A stretch of 64,000 bases of DNA from Apostichopus japonicus (GCF_037975245.1 NC_092569.1:24287168-24351167), one strand, 5' to 3'; positions 23,564 to 36,504 are shown, counted from the stretch's first letter. Numbers and translations: made by a program. Notes: generated by a model not told the origin, from the letters alone.

Positions 23564-26264
23564 TTACGATTTAACTATACATTTAATGCTCTCTCGGGCA
23601 TTCCAGATCCTACGTAGCTGGGCTGTCCCATAGCATTGTGGCTTCTTAAACACAATTCCTTCTGGAAGCCCATCCATTTGTAAATTAAAAAGTGTTTTGT
23701 ATGGCAGTTTCTTGCCAGGCTGCCCAACTGCTTCAGCTGCAAATGGAAGAGAGGTCACGATTAATATAACTTATGGAGTACAGTAGGGTTGAGCGATATT
23801 TTGTCATAAGAACTCATATCACAATATGATAAAAAGTGCTGGATATCCATTTATCACTACATCTAAAGGAAAAAAAATTGTCAGAAATAAATATTTTGCT
23901 CAATAAGACATAGGATGTTGCTACCATTTGTATTTGTTTGATTTGCATTCTTTACTGATATAGATAAACCATTCTAATATTTCATGTTCAACTGACAGAC
24001 TGGTAGTGAGTGTTTGCAAGTCAGCAGAACATGTGGTCAAGTTTAGTGTTAGTGCCACTGAATGTGTAGACAAAGGTGGTATATAATGGAGTATCTAATA
24101 ATTTAAGTATTATTTCAATGTGTGATTGAATTTGGAATTTTGATAAACTGAAGTGTCCCGTGCCCATAAATGAACTGTATATGGTCATACTTTTGCATAC
24201 AGTGTGGCCAATGCAGAAGTTTGGTGTCTCAGAGCTCCCCTGCCTTTCAATGGCACAATTGTGTCACCACTTACTCTGGCAAATAGTTTCAGTAAGTTCA
24301 ACTAACCATATTTGCTATTAAAGAGCTGCCGTATGTCATGGACAGTAATTGAAGTCTTTGCTGTTACCCGAGCATCCAATCCTGCCAAAACAATGATAGA
24401 AAGTAGGTGTCATTCATTGCTACAATAGGCGACACAAATAGAGAAAAGGTGGGGTGTTGCATGCATAAAAAATATGGTCAATTGGTTTGCTGCATCAACC
24501 ATACTTATGTTTTTATTATGCCTATAGTAATAGACAGAACATTTCATATTTTCTGTTACATCAGCTGTGTTAACCTATGAAGATTTCTTAAATCTGTATT
24601 CCTGAACCCTGTAATCCAAAGATTATTGAACGCAGATGTTTAATGAGTCGATTCGTGTATTTTGCTGTGATCTGTTAATTGATTTGTTCTTCCTGGGCAA
24701 TTGAAGGTACTAAGCTCACTGTTTATTGAATATACAGAAGTCAGACATTTACCTTTGCAGAACCCTTCGACGACAGCCTCATATTCATTTTCAATGAATA
24801 TGTTGCCACTCTGTGTGCCTCCATATCTAGGGTCTCCACCTTGTGGAACCACAACAAAATAACCTGAAGTAGGTTGCAAGGACCGCATCTCATCCATCTG
24901 TAAAAAGACATACCAAACATCATCATGAAACATGGTGGTACAGCATATCCTGGCATGGTTTGAAAAGAAAATGTATCGAACTAAGAAAGGTGTGTTGAGG
25001 CTTTTAAAAGGCTTTCATAAATTGGTACTTATAGATTTGACAGTGTGAATGTCATTTTAACATACACACACAATACGGACTTCCAATTTCATTTACATGT
25101 TCAAAAGCCTTAAAGAGATGACAAGATCAACAGTGCATTTTGGTAAACGGCTTTGACAGCTCAACTAACACCTTTATAATATTCATAACTTTGAGGTTCT
25201 TATAGCAAGTGATAAATAACAACTATAATATCTGTCTTGACTTCCTTTCTCTCCCTTTTTACTCTATCAACTATTCGTATTGAACACTGTGCGCTCATCC
25301 ATACCTCTGTCCATTATATACAATGTGCCACCATAGCTGCTTAATAAGTATTCTGCTTGTTAAGAAACTTTGCTACAGATCCTTCAGTGTTAGGACACCA
25401 TGTCTGAGCATTGTCTATAACTGAACAGAGAACAAATTGATCTTCCAGCAAGATTAACCAATTAATAAATGAGGTTTTCACTGAAAATAAGTCAACTGTC
25501 AGATACCTCCACAAGAGTGTCATGAAGGACTTTGTGGTTTTCATACTGCTGGGTAATTGTAACATTGCCTTGTGTGAGGAATTGTGTGTACATGTTGCAA
25601 GTTTGAAGTAATGTTGTGCTTCTATCCAACTTATTTTGGGGTGAATATCAACTGTCCCTGGCTAAATGAAATATATGTACATGCTTCAGACTTGTTGGTG
25701 TGATCTTTAAATTATTCAAACTATGCATTGTTATCTTCACAGACTTACAACTTTTAGCATCTTCTTCACACACTTGTTCCATTTCCCTTGTCTCTGTTTG
25801 TGTGACAAAGTGTTTTTCTGGGCTGCTCTCCTCCTAAATTCTCTTCTGCGTTCTGTTGTCAGTGCAGCCCAGCGACTGCCATACAAAACAAATTTCTGCT
25901 TGCTGGTTAGCAGCCTGACACCTTGATATGAGGAGATAAAAAGTTGAGAGCAATAATAACAACAATCATAGAAATACACAAACCCATCGCCTTTGTCACA
26001 TACCACCTCTATCAAGATTTCATTGAAATGTCACTTTAGTTATATAGAGTTCATTGTGCAATATTGACCATCATTGCCATCACACCGAATTGCACTAAGT
26101 GAAATCAAATTAACAGCAACAAACGATGGCTCAGAAGGAACATTCTTTATATTGGAATGCACTGCAGATGCACAATTGAAGTAGTAGACATGTACAATAC
26201 CTTCTTCAGAATTGAGTTCCTTGCAGAACAAGTTGTAACCGGTTGTTCTACTTGTTTGATTCAT
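23564..26264 (-). CDS. HMG-box-like plus GTF2I-like repeat protein, six coding exons
   Basis: Coding exons in reading order: 26264-26201, 25921-25749, 25548-25507, 24897-24753, 24381-24307, 23736-23564. They give a 223-aa open frame with GT-AG junctions. Residues 7-57 resemble an HMG box: GYNLFCKE, then SRWAAL and RRREFRRRA, split by a phase-1 intron. Residues 57-79 are basic. Residues 94-141 (MDEMRSLQPTSGY onward) are unrecognised. Residues 143-223 form one complete GTF2I-like repeat: HDIRQLFNSKYAEAVG, KKLPYKTLF, DGLPEGIVFKKPQCYG, then a C-terminal IKCIVKS ending at the stop codon. GTF2I repeats are DNA-binding modules of TFII-I proteins. An AG acceptor at about 26275 implies an upstream untranslated exon. 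The gene converges on the transposase gene inside the same element, suggesting an accessory (passenger) DNA-binding protein. The 14-codon third exon is the least certain. A trapped host gene is the alternative. Confidence 0.78.
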
Positions 26265-26387
26265 CTTGTTTTCCTGTGTGTTAATGCAAAAAAAAAAAAA
26301 AATTATTGACTTACACAGTAAAAGTATATTGAAAATATTACTAAACACGAAACCATCAAGTTGGCTGACAGATTTGAAAACTCAGTC

Positions 26388-26739
<352 letters not shown>

Positions 26740-26780
<41 letters not shown>

Positions 26781-26797
26781 TATATATATATATATAG
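26740..26797. repeat. TA microsatellite
   Basis: Nearly pure TA dinucleotides adjoining the 31-bp inverted repeat. Confidence 0.9.
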
Positions 26798-28479
26798 GGA
26801 TGTGCCCAGGATTTCCTGAGTGCCGAGTATACCGGGGAAGGGGTCTAAGAGAAGCGGTGACATTTTTACATACGTGGTGCCCTCCCGCCACAACTGCCAG
26901 CCAGACATTGACAAGGGCAAGTTGTATACAGAGCTAGTGTAGTGTGATACTGCATGCTGCAGATTAAAGCCGCACCTACTTCATATCCGCACCTGTGTCT
27001 ATGTGAATTTGACAAATGGGGGGAAACGAGGATACATGTGGCCCAATTAATTTTGAATATAATGTTAGGAATGTCTGGATTTTAGATGATAATAGTGCTG
27101 GGCGGGAGTCACAATTTTTTTGACAGTGCTGGGTGGTAAGTTTTAGTGCTAGGCCGCCTAGTGACGCTCAGTGTGGGCACATCCCTGTATCACAAAGTTC
27201 AATTGTTCACTTGCTGCTGCAAGAGTGCTCAATACATAAGAGTAGAGCAAATATAAAATAAGAAAATATACCTATACGTTAATTTACAGCATGTTGTCAA
27301 TTAACGTATAGGTATAGCCTTCAAACTGTCAAATTTATCAACAAAATGAATTCATTCCACAAATTATGACCTAGTATTTTTCTGGAATGCTTTGTCTCGC
27401 TATGAATGTATAGTTTTTTCCTAATTTGATGAAACTGTGAAGTTCTTTAATTTTTGGTCAGTCATTAACAAAGTCACTGCTGTACATTGAATTATATTGT
27501 GCAGTGTAGTATTGTACAAAATAATGTGAACAGAGGTTTTCCTAGAATTCACGGTTCTGCAGTAATTCTGCAAAAAGAGGAACTTATTATGAATTATTTT
27601 GGTCCAAATATTATTGAGAAATTCTAGGGACGCTCAAATTGTTCTTAGACTATTCGTTGCCACTTTAAAATCAGAAAATGTGGGTGTGTCGCATAATGTC
27701 CTACGCCATATAACATGCAATAAAGCAGGTAATTATTTATTACCAATGCACCCCATGAGGCTACACTATAGCCTATGCCAATAGCTTACAAGTAGTTTAA
27801 ATTGGTGACAGCAACCTAACCATTGTCTACACAGTTGGAAATAGGCTTAGTTTCAGCCACATGCAGGCCCTAGCTATGAGCCAGAAAATCAGTCAATTGG
27901 CAACTTACTGGATCTGGTGTTTACAAAATTCTGTATCCTACATTCATTTAATTTAGCGGAATTTTTATCAGTTGAGGCAAAATCAATCATTTAGCCACCC
28001 TAACACTCGGTAACACTAACACTAGGAAGCATACACTAAGTAAAGTGATGGGCCTAGGCTATATAGGCCCTAGTAGTAGTACTACTACTAGTGCTTAAAT
28101 ATTACCAAGAAGGCTATAGTGTACAGTAGAACCAATTTAGGCCTAGGCCTAGGGTCAATACAAAATGTTGCATTCTTTTATCAACAATTTTCAGTAGCCT
28201 GGCTTTGCATGTATGCCATGAAATTGTACGAATTTGGACCTAACTTAAGACAGTAAGTGTATAACTCAAACATACCCCTGGATTCTTCGGTGAAACTAAT
28301 TCGTTGAAATTAATTTGTTGTTTTTTTGCCAAATATTTCTCCTTTTTTATTCAATTATTCGGCTGAATCTCATTTAAATGTTCCCGCTGTTTACAATGCA
28401 TCGGCTATACCGTCGGCTGCATCGACTATGGTCGTTTCACAGTAGTTACAGCTTGTACGCATGACCACAGGTACGTCAT
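26798..28479. other. Upstream region of the HMG/GTF2I gene, non-coding
   Basis: No supported coding region. It likely includes the minus-strand promoter and a 5' untranslated exon. A perfect 16-bp hairpin lies at 27269-27314. GGCCTAGGCCTA- and TAGTAG-type short repeats occur at about 28060-28150. Confidence 0.35.
27269..27314. repeat. Perfect 16-bp hairpin
   Basis: TACCTATACGTTAATT at 27269-27284 is exactly complementary to 27299-27314, with a 14-nt loop. It lies upstream of the HMG/GTF2I gene. Confidence 0.8.
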
Positions 28480-28590
28480 ATATTTGGTCCCTTCTCAGAA
28501 GGTAAAACTATATTTTCAATGCGGTTCGTAGCGATGTTCCAGCATACCTTTTCTGTCGCACTACTGCGTTATTGTAATGGACGAACTTAG
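28480..28590 (-). repeat. Right terminal/subterminal inverted repeat of the KDZ-class element
   Basis: Inverted partner of 2706-2820. On the minus strand it shows AGTTCGTCCATT (28587-28576), AAAAGGTA (28552-28545) and ACCTTCTGAGA (28503-28493), in the same order and at nearly the same distances from the element end as on the left. A further shared ATGACGT follows on both sides. Confidence 0.7.
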
Positions 28591-28591
28591 T

Positions 28592-28599
28592 GAATGATC
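28592..28599. repeat. Right target-site duplication of the KDZ-class element
   Basis: GAATGATC directly followed by the sequence GTCGATTA, which in the paralog at 51198 follows the single-copy site. Together with 2698-2705 it brackets the insertion. Confidence 0.8.
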
Positions 28600-28699
28600 G
28601 TCGATTATTGGTGAACAAGCAATATTTAATTAAACTTTAAATTGTGTATTAAATAAATGCAACTCAGTCAATTGCTGATATCACAAGAGCTTACGTAAG

Positions 28700-28838
<139 letters not shown>

Positions 28839-31774
28839 GAAAAACAATTATCAGAGGTACTTAGTAACGCCTAGCACTGACATAACATTTGATTTATATC
28901 TAAACACCTGCGCGTTTCCCTGGAAACCAATTCGCTCCTCTTTCGAACAAAGATAGTTTAACAGTTTAGGAGTAGTATGCAGCTTAAACGTAGGGTCCTA
29001 ACATACTAAGGATCAAAATATTATATTCTTACAAAGTTATTGAACTAAAATTATAAATGTTATGAATCATTTTGCTATTGTGTAAACTGTAAAGTAATAT
29101 CATATATATATTTTTTTTTTCAAATTATCAGTAGAAACTGCTGAAATGAGTGTGTTTCTTAATATTTTGTCTCATAAAGGGTGTATTAACCTATGACTAA
29201 CCATGCTGCTGAAAAAAAATGTGTAATTTCATTCGAAATTTAAGAGCTAAGCGTATTAATAAAATATGTAAGAAATAATGTTTTTCGGATCTTTAAGTAC
29301 AAAACACAATGCAAAGTTGTATGTTATAAACTTTTGAAAGGATCGACTATATCATGTTAATAACAGATCTTCTTATGGTCAAAAAAAAAACAAACACCCT
29401 TCATAACGACATCGAGTTTTTGGTAAGGTCACACACTTCCAACTGTTTATTTTATTAACTTTTATTAAATTCAACTCTTTAATATCAGATACAGTGGTGG
29501 AAAAACAAATCTTGACAATCCTATTAAGGGAGAGCAATTAAATGACTGTTTTGTTACAATATCATAATTAGAGATGTCTGCTCAAGCCGGGAAGAGGCTT
29601 CACCCACCAAGAATCCTCTTCATGCCATAGTATGTTGCGTTTTTATATTTATCGATATATCATGCCTGACATGAAGCGGTATTTTCCTTTATGGAAACAG
29701 AAAACTTGGCACATATAATCCATTTCACAGAACATTGGAAATATCGCAATAGCCTATTTTGATTAATCTTGTCCAGCGAACAGTTTGTTTTCTAATCCAT
29801 GATATATTTATACACGCAAGTAATGTGCTAATGAATACCAGACACTATATCTCTACGATTATCGATTAGAGATACATGAATCAGTTGGGTTTTCTTTTGT
29901 TGTTTTTTTGGCAAAGACGTATCATCTTTCAATTGGTGTCATTATTGCACGTGTGCGTGTACGTAAATTTTATATCATTTTATATGACTATTTTTATGTG
30001 TGTGTCAGTACCTTGCATGGCGTTCTTAATATATTTAGATATTATAGATAGACAGATGTAGAAGGAATTGGTTGTGGTGTATTTTATAATAAATGGGTTG
30101 CTTCTCAAGCCGTTGTTAATTGGTCTTATCACATCTGCTTTACAAGTTATTATTATTTATCCATTTGTGTTGTGAAGTTATTTAGCTCACTAGAAGAATG
30201 TTAAGTTATGTCATGGTCTTGAATGGTATTCATTATCTTGGCAAAGATGGTAAGAAATGAAACAATTCCACTGCTACGATCATAAAGTTTATTCATTCTG
30301 TAGTTGTCGGTTTCACACTCAGGGTATGGGCAAGTCCATTTAAATCATACTATTGCATAGTCGTATTTGATTCATAACTATGACAGGCTTTACATTAGTT
30401 TCAATTAAGAAAATCAAGTAAATAGTATATATCGACCTGAAATAACATATTGTGTATCCAAACCTTTACTCCTTACCTTCAATAATAAATATTGACAATT
30501 AATCGTCCAAAATGAAAATAAGAAATTATGAATTGTTTATACAAACGCTTGCTTGTATTGTTTGTGTAAGCGATTTTCAATGATCGGATGTGATTGATGT
30601 TAACGTAGATTCATTGTAAACTCCATGTTATGTTTAAAGGACCTTGGACAAAACATGTCGGATCTATACACTATATGTTGTTAGTTATCGGAAATCTAGT
30701 TTCATATCTCTCATGTATAAAGAATATGGTTAAGTGCACTTCGCTCCATAACAACATCGACGTCCCAGTTACTACTCGTTCCATTCTTCTGCTATATTTG
30801 TATGTACTTCATTATAAATTTTTGTCATAAAAAGTAAGTTTTGGTTTCTGCAAAGAATCAAGTAATAGGCCTACCAATAATTACGGTAACCACCGTCAAT
30901 CTGTATAAATTACGAGTTACCTCACCCTACTAAACTGCTGTACTGCAATAATGTCATTGCATTAGTCAATGGTATTGGTCTCTGCCATCTTGAAACTACT
31001 TACTATTTCATATCACATTCTGCAAACCAGGTACCAAGTGAGGTTTCGATTCCATCATCATTACCAGAGCACGTGTTAAAACATTTCTCAGTCGTATGAT
31101 GGTTTTCAACTTTGTATGAGGTTTCTATGTGCTGCCTTGATCAGAGTTTCATAGGAAGTGATGTCTCCTCCTCTCTTGATTCACTTCTGTGAAAAGTAAG
31201 GCTGCTAACATGTGAAATTGTGTGATCTTTTGCAATTCACAAAGAACAATTATTAGAAAATCACGCTGGGGTGGGAGGGGCAGAAGGTGCTACTGATGAA
31301 TATATTGCCAGCTGTTAGGCAACTGGTAGATGAAGGGTACATTATGTTTGAACAAGGTTTTCATTAGTTAGGGTTCGCTTTCAGGGAGATTACGTTCACC
31401 AATTGAGAACCATTTTGATAGTTATGGTGTTACGAGGGCCCATTGTAGCCTAACGCTAGTCACTGCTAGTGAGGAACCTAATGTTATAATATAGATAGTA
31501 TTTGAAAAATGGCCTACGTGATAAATCAGTATTTGAGAAATTAGGTCGGGTTACCGTGTCACAATGTTATAATACACGATTGTTCTGGTATATTCCTTAT
31601 GATGACGCGCTGGTCTCGGGTTAGCGTCGGTTTACGTGAAGTCCCGTTGCGGTGTGCACACATTTTCGTGGATTCTCTGGAACGTACGCGAGATATGCAA
31701 AGGACTTCCAAGAATAGAGAAACTGGGTCAGGTGTATCGAGAAAGATCTAGATGATTCTTGACTTGGGGAATCG

Positions 31775-31782
31775 TATAAAAA
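31775..31782 (+). promoter_or_regulatory. TATA box of the LTR
   Basis: TATAAAAA about 350 bp inside the LTR start, followed by a GC-rich CCCGCCC stretch, is suitable as a core promoter for retroelement transcription. Confidence 0.5.
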
Positions 31783-32261
31783 CCCGCCCAGATCGGAGAG
31801 TTTCTCACTTTCTGAAAGAATACAAGCGACGACACTTATTATACCATTCTACTATATATCGTCAGTGCTCAACGACCAGTACTTTCTGAGGGATTGAGAT
31901 ATCGATACGAAGATTGATTCTACACTTCCATTCAGAAGTTTGAAGAGGACTTTGCTGTGAAAGTACAGTTTTCCAGTGTTTATTTCGGAGAAGGTGAAGA
32001 ATTTCTGTCTCCGTTGAGGAAGTTCGTTACGCCAGGAGTTGGTGGCTATAAAGCTGATTTTGGACTGACTCTGGTAATATTTAGTCGGCGAGAAGTTCGA
32101 CTTGTGCTTCACTCTATTGTGGCTGGAGGTCCGTCTTCTATTTTGAAGCATCGCCGGAAAGAAGGTGACTGCTGTTTCTGGGATCGCGAGAAACTTCGTC
32201 GAGGACCAGTGAATTTCGCGGTACAACGGACCGAGAATCGTCGTCATCAAGGTCGTGGCCG

Positions 32262-33857
32262 TATGGCAAGCCGTTTTAACATTTACCTCGCAATTCGACT
32301 TAAGTCGAATACACTCCACTTAAGTGGAACTCAATTTCACTTAAGCAGAATACTATTTAACTTAAGTGGAATTCTATTTCACTTAAGTGGAATACCATTC
32401 CACTTAAGCTTAATTGTATTTTACTTAAGCTGAATTCATCAACTTGTCACTGCATTTTACTTAAGCTAAATTCTATTTCACTTAAGTGGAATTGCATTCC
32501 ACTTAAGTGGAATTGTATTCCACTTAAGTGGAATTGCATTTCACTTAAGTGGAATTGTATTCTACTTAAGTGGAATACAATTCCACTTAAGTGGAATGTC
32601 CTGTCTATTTCACTTAAGTGGTATACAATTCCACTTAAGTGGAAATGCATTCCACTTAAGTGAAATGTGATTGGATAGTCTATTTCACTTAAGTGGAATG
32701 TGATTGGCTAGTCTATTCCACTTAAGTGGAATGTGATTGGCTAGTACATTTACCGCCAAACTTTGCCCATGCCTTTGCGCGCCATTATAAACAACTTGCC
32801 GCGATACGTGTACGTACGTACGTGGTGTCGATATGTGCACAATGAATATCGGCTGTCCATCGGGATCCAGCTAGCACTTAACATCCGTGCAAGGTGTGTA
32901 CTTACGTACCTGACCTGGTACCTGACGAATACCATTACCAAAATAAAGCCATGGCAAATACATGATAAGTGGTTGGAGCTACAGCCGAAAACGCATTGAC
33001 AAGGGCAAGAAAACGTTTTACTTTTTGTGGATTTTGGGTTTTGGATGGAATCTTTTATTTCGTCAAAAGTTTCACTATCTAAAAAGTTACGAATTCTGCC
33101 TATGTTACTTTAACAAGATGTAAGTCGCCTCTGTTGTGCATCATACTGATTGTTCCCCTGTGCAAGTGAGGAAACAACACTTCGAATTGTGTCTCTAACA
33201 ACAACAATTTTTTGATCGCATTCCAGCAAAGTTAGATGTGAATGATTAGCCGTAGCCATGATGTACACGTGCAACGACAATTGAATGCGTTACGACGAAC
33301 ATTACCCTAAATTGTATTTATATGTAAGCCACATATCAACATTTCCACTTAAGTGGCATTGTATTTTACTTAAGCAGAATAGAATTCCACTTAAGTGAAA
33401 TTGACGCCCAAAAGACGTTATTCCACTTAAGTGAAATTGTATTCTACTTAAGTGGAATACAATTCCACTTAAGTGGAAATGCATTCCACTTAAGTGGAAT
33501 TGTATTTCACTTAAGTGGAAATGCATTCCACTTAAGTGGAATTGTATTCCACTTAAGTGAAATAGATGGACTATTTAGCTTAAGTGGAATACAATTCCAC
33601 TTAAGTGGAAATGTATTCCACTTAAGTGAAATACAATTCCACTTAAGTGGAATGCATTACCACTTAAGTGAAATAGAAATGTCCATTTCTACTTAAGTGA
33701 AATTGAATTCCACCTAAGTGAAATTGAATTCCACTTAAGTGGAATACATTTCACTTAAGTGGAATTCAATTTCACTTAAGTAGATTGTATTCCACTTAAG
33801 TGAAATGTATTCGACTTAAGTCTAATTGCGAGGTAAATGTTAAAACGGCTTGCCATA
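32262..33857. mobile_element. Fold-back element made of CTTAAG palindrome arrays, nested in the LTR
   Basis: A 1596-bp element flanked by TGGCCG at 32256-32261 and 33858-33863. The ends are a 51-bp inverted repeat (TATGGCAAGCCGTTTTAAC start) with one mismatch. Inside each end lies an array of a palindromic motif CCACTTAAGTGG, often extended to GTATTCCACTTAAGTGGAAT. There are about forty CTTAAG cores in all (32298-32740 and 33340-33815), around a 600-bp unique core. No transposase is seen; the core frame of about 78 codons is unrecognised. Confidence 0.8.
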
Positions 33858-34121
33858 TGGCCGCTGAGGGATGTCGCCGTTGGAAGAGACCAGCGTGTTT
33901 TAAAGTGTATCCTATCTTGTTAAGTTTGTGAGTAATTTTCTATATATTTGTAATTACCACTTGTTGTTGTTGGTTCGAGATCCATTGTTCAATATAGTTT
34001 ACGTTCTCATTTAAAATCTCTAGACTCGTCAATTTTTCTGTGTTCCTTACGGAAACGAACCCAGGCTTGTGTCTCGTTAAAATTAATTATCGAGACCTCT
34101 CGCATTCCAACGTAACAAAAT

Positions 34122-34150
34122 TGGGGGCTTATCCGGGAATCGAACCCGGG
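34122..34150 (+). promoter_or_regulatory. tRNA primer-binding site
   Basis: Starts TGGGGGCTTATCCGGG four bases after the LTR end and continues into a sequence complementary to a tRNA T-arm (GGTTCGATTCC on the other strand). It is thus complementary to the 3' acceptor and T-arm of a tRNA, as expected for first-strand priming. Confidence 0.7.
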
Positions 34151-35304
34151 ACCTCTCGCATTCCAACGTAACAATGGGCACTGCGAAAAATTCGTTTTAT
34201 TACAAATAAAGAAATAAAAATATGATCAGTAGTCCTATAACAATTGTATTCATTTTTGGAATGTGATTTAGCAAACAGAGTTTCAGTTTTACACATTTTG
34301 TGATATTATTAAACTATAATGTTGATAATATTACCTGCTACCAAGTGTATAGTAAATTAATAGGCTTATGTTGAGGCAGAATTTAAGAAAGTTGTTCATC
34401 AATTCAGAACCAAAGTGGACTTAGGTTTTGAATTTTGTAGGTGGATTTCTGGTCCTAAATTTGCTGGCAGAGGAACTTTTTCTCCAGTTATACAACTTTT
34501 ACTAGTTGCGTTTTCGTTACCCTACGGCAGAGTATTTGCATTAATATATTGCAAATGTTTAACCGGTGAAATATGCGACGAAATTATTTATCGGCCGTCA
34601 AAGTAACATCAAAGATTTTAACCAAAGAACATTTAAAAGGATTTGACCAATCGAAATTCATAAATGTGGAAAATGGATGTTTTATGTTATTTTTTTACTG
34701 TTGTGTCAGCTTAGTATGCAAGTTAGAAAACATAATTAAGTGTTCACTAAGCTCAGTAAGTTTATAGTCACTGATACGCAGAAGTGATCTGGACTCGAGT
34801 TTTGGTATGGCACTTTAGTAATTATACCAATCTTCTCAGCTATTATCTGTTTGAAGGGGGTGGAATCAACATTAAATACGCGGTGTGATCTGAGCTGAAG
34901 GAAATAATGGTATATAAACAATAGGTATATTTGATACCGATATTTTACAAATAGAGTGATGCATTACTTACGTAGAACAAAGTTGATGCCCTGGATAAGT
35001 CACTTGCACCATAATCATGAAGAAGTTAATGAGGCCAATATTTAAGTACTAAAACCTCTTCAAGTTACTCATTTACGGTTTGGTTCTAAAAGAATAGCCA
35101 TGTGCTTTATTTAGATAATAGCTATGTTTCTTTCTTGAATTTTTAACACCAGCCATTTTAATGATTTTTGGATAACAGTCTTCACATTGTTGTTTCGAGA
35201 GGAATCTGCTGACTGGCTAAATCATTCAAGAGGATGGTCGAATTTTCATCTCAACATATCTGACGTTGTAGTTGTTATAGCATTCAGAGAATATGTTTTC
35301 TCCA

Positions 35305-35521
35305 TTACCTCCATGTTAAGTCGTCATTAAGGTTCTCATAAGTGCAATATGAGTGGCAGTTCCCGTTGTACTGGAAGCGATAGCAATAGCTGGAACTATA
35401 ATAGCAGCCGTTACAATAGTTACTATAGTCGATATGCCACCAGAAGCTTATGTGCTTCTCTGCGCAATGACAACGACCACATGCATCATTGTTTAGGTCA
35501 TACGTGCTGAATTGTTTGCCC
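35305..35521 (-). CDS. Cys/Tyr-rich terminal exon, copy 1
   Basis: Acceptor TTATAACAG, a 71-codon frame entered in phase 2, stop at 35305. It contains NDACGRCHCAEKH, YSNYCNGCYY, SSSYCY and NCHSYCTY, about ten cysteines with many tyrosines, as in small secreted disulfide-rich proteins. The paralogous exon is 55596-55800; the length difference is a multiple of three. I do not recognise the family, and the upstream exon is not identified. Confidence 0.55.
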
Positions 35522-35884
35522 CTGTTATAATAAAGAAGGAAACTCATTTGGTAAGTCATGGCCGTCAAAGTAAGGAGGTGGTGTGGGGGTGCAATCTTGG
35601 GAGCCAGACTTCGACTTCTTTAATTTAATGTTAATGCAGCTTGCTACAAAGATTGTCGAGAGAGTTTAGTAGATTGCATTGAGTAAACATCACAGCGGAA
35701 ACATCTCTTCAATGTCTCTCGATTATTTACTTATATTATGTCTTTCGTGCATTTGTTTGGCCTCACTCTGAGGGATTGAATATTATCCTGTGAAACAGGA
35801 GGATCTTATTACGAATTTGGCATATCGAATTGATGTAATTTGTAGTGCCATGGCGCCACTTGGTGCCAGGCTATATCTTACAAT

Positions 35885-36480
35885 ATGAGTACCGGATCCG
35901 CGAAAATGCCGCCAAATAGTTTCTCGTTTTGAAAACCAAGAGTGTGAAGCCTGTTGATCCTTATTTAAATCTTTGTCCAACGACATTGGAAAGAAAGATA
36001 TTCTCGGATGTGTTAAGACTCAAGGTCAGTGGATCTTAACGGTAAAAAAAAAACAAAGAAGATGCAGAAATTATTCAAGAAACTGGATTAAAAATAGGGA
36101 ATGAGGAATGTGACATCATGGCAGAGACCAAGACCATAATAACCGTTTGTGTTTTAGAGTCCCAATAAACATTACCGATGATGAAATTTCCGGAAAATTG
36201 GAAGAATACGGATGTAGATTAAGATCCCTATGGGTACATAAATATAACGAAGACTACCCCAACATAGAAAATGGCATCAGGTACGTTAGACTCGAATTAC
36301 CAAACAGTGTCAAGTCTCTACCGTACGCAATCACTATAGAGGACACTCACTTAAGATTAAAGCACAATGGACAATCACGGGTGTGTAATCTCTGCTTATC
36401 AGATGATCACATGTTTAGAGAGTGCGGTCAACAAGGGCATTCAACGAACCGCTGTCCTAAAATCCTTTGTTACAAATGCA
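35885..36480 (+). pseudogene. LINE ORF1 relic with zinc knuckle, copy 1
   Basis: Starts at ATGAGTACCGGATCC. A frameshift sits in an A run near 36045. The later frame reads VPINITDDEISGKLEEYG, then [21 protein letters not shown] and CYKC: gag-like ORF1 with CCHC knuckles as in CR1/L2-type LINEs. It is cut at about 36486 where CCAT repeats replace the remainder present in copy 2. Confidence 0.65.
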
Positions 36481-36504
36481 ACAAGCTATCTATATCTCTA
36501 CCCA

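Larger units (their letters stand above)
31428..34173 (+). mobile_element. LTR retrotransposon relic (LTR plus primer-binding site, interior lost)
   Basis: Flanked by ATGG at 31424-31427 and 34174-34177. Copy 2 at about 54430 reads straight through with a single ATGG, an empty site. The element begins TGTTACG and ends CGTAACA. One LTR spans 31428-34117 (2690 bp, inflated by a nested 1.6-kb fold-back element). It is followed by a primer-binding site at 34122 and then by a second 24-bp copy of the LTR end (34150-34173). A TATAAAA box lies at 31775. All internal genes are deleted. Confidence 0.75.
34178..36485. repeat. Segmental duplication block C (copy 1)
   Basis: Matches 54431-59028 apart from a LINE insertion in the latter. 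Includes the Cys-rich exon at 35305-35521 and the start of an old LINE ORF1. The part 34178-35304 has no recognisable gene. Confidence 0.88.

Noticed and set aside
31852-32433. Opposed 155- and 158-codon frames
   Set aside because: They lie within the LTR, upstream of and running into the palindrome array; repeated HLSG residues are array translation.
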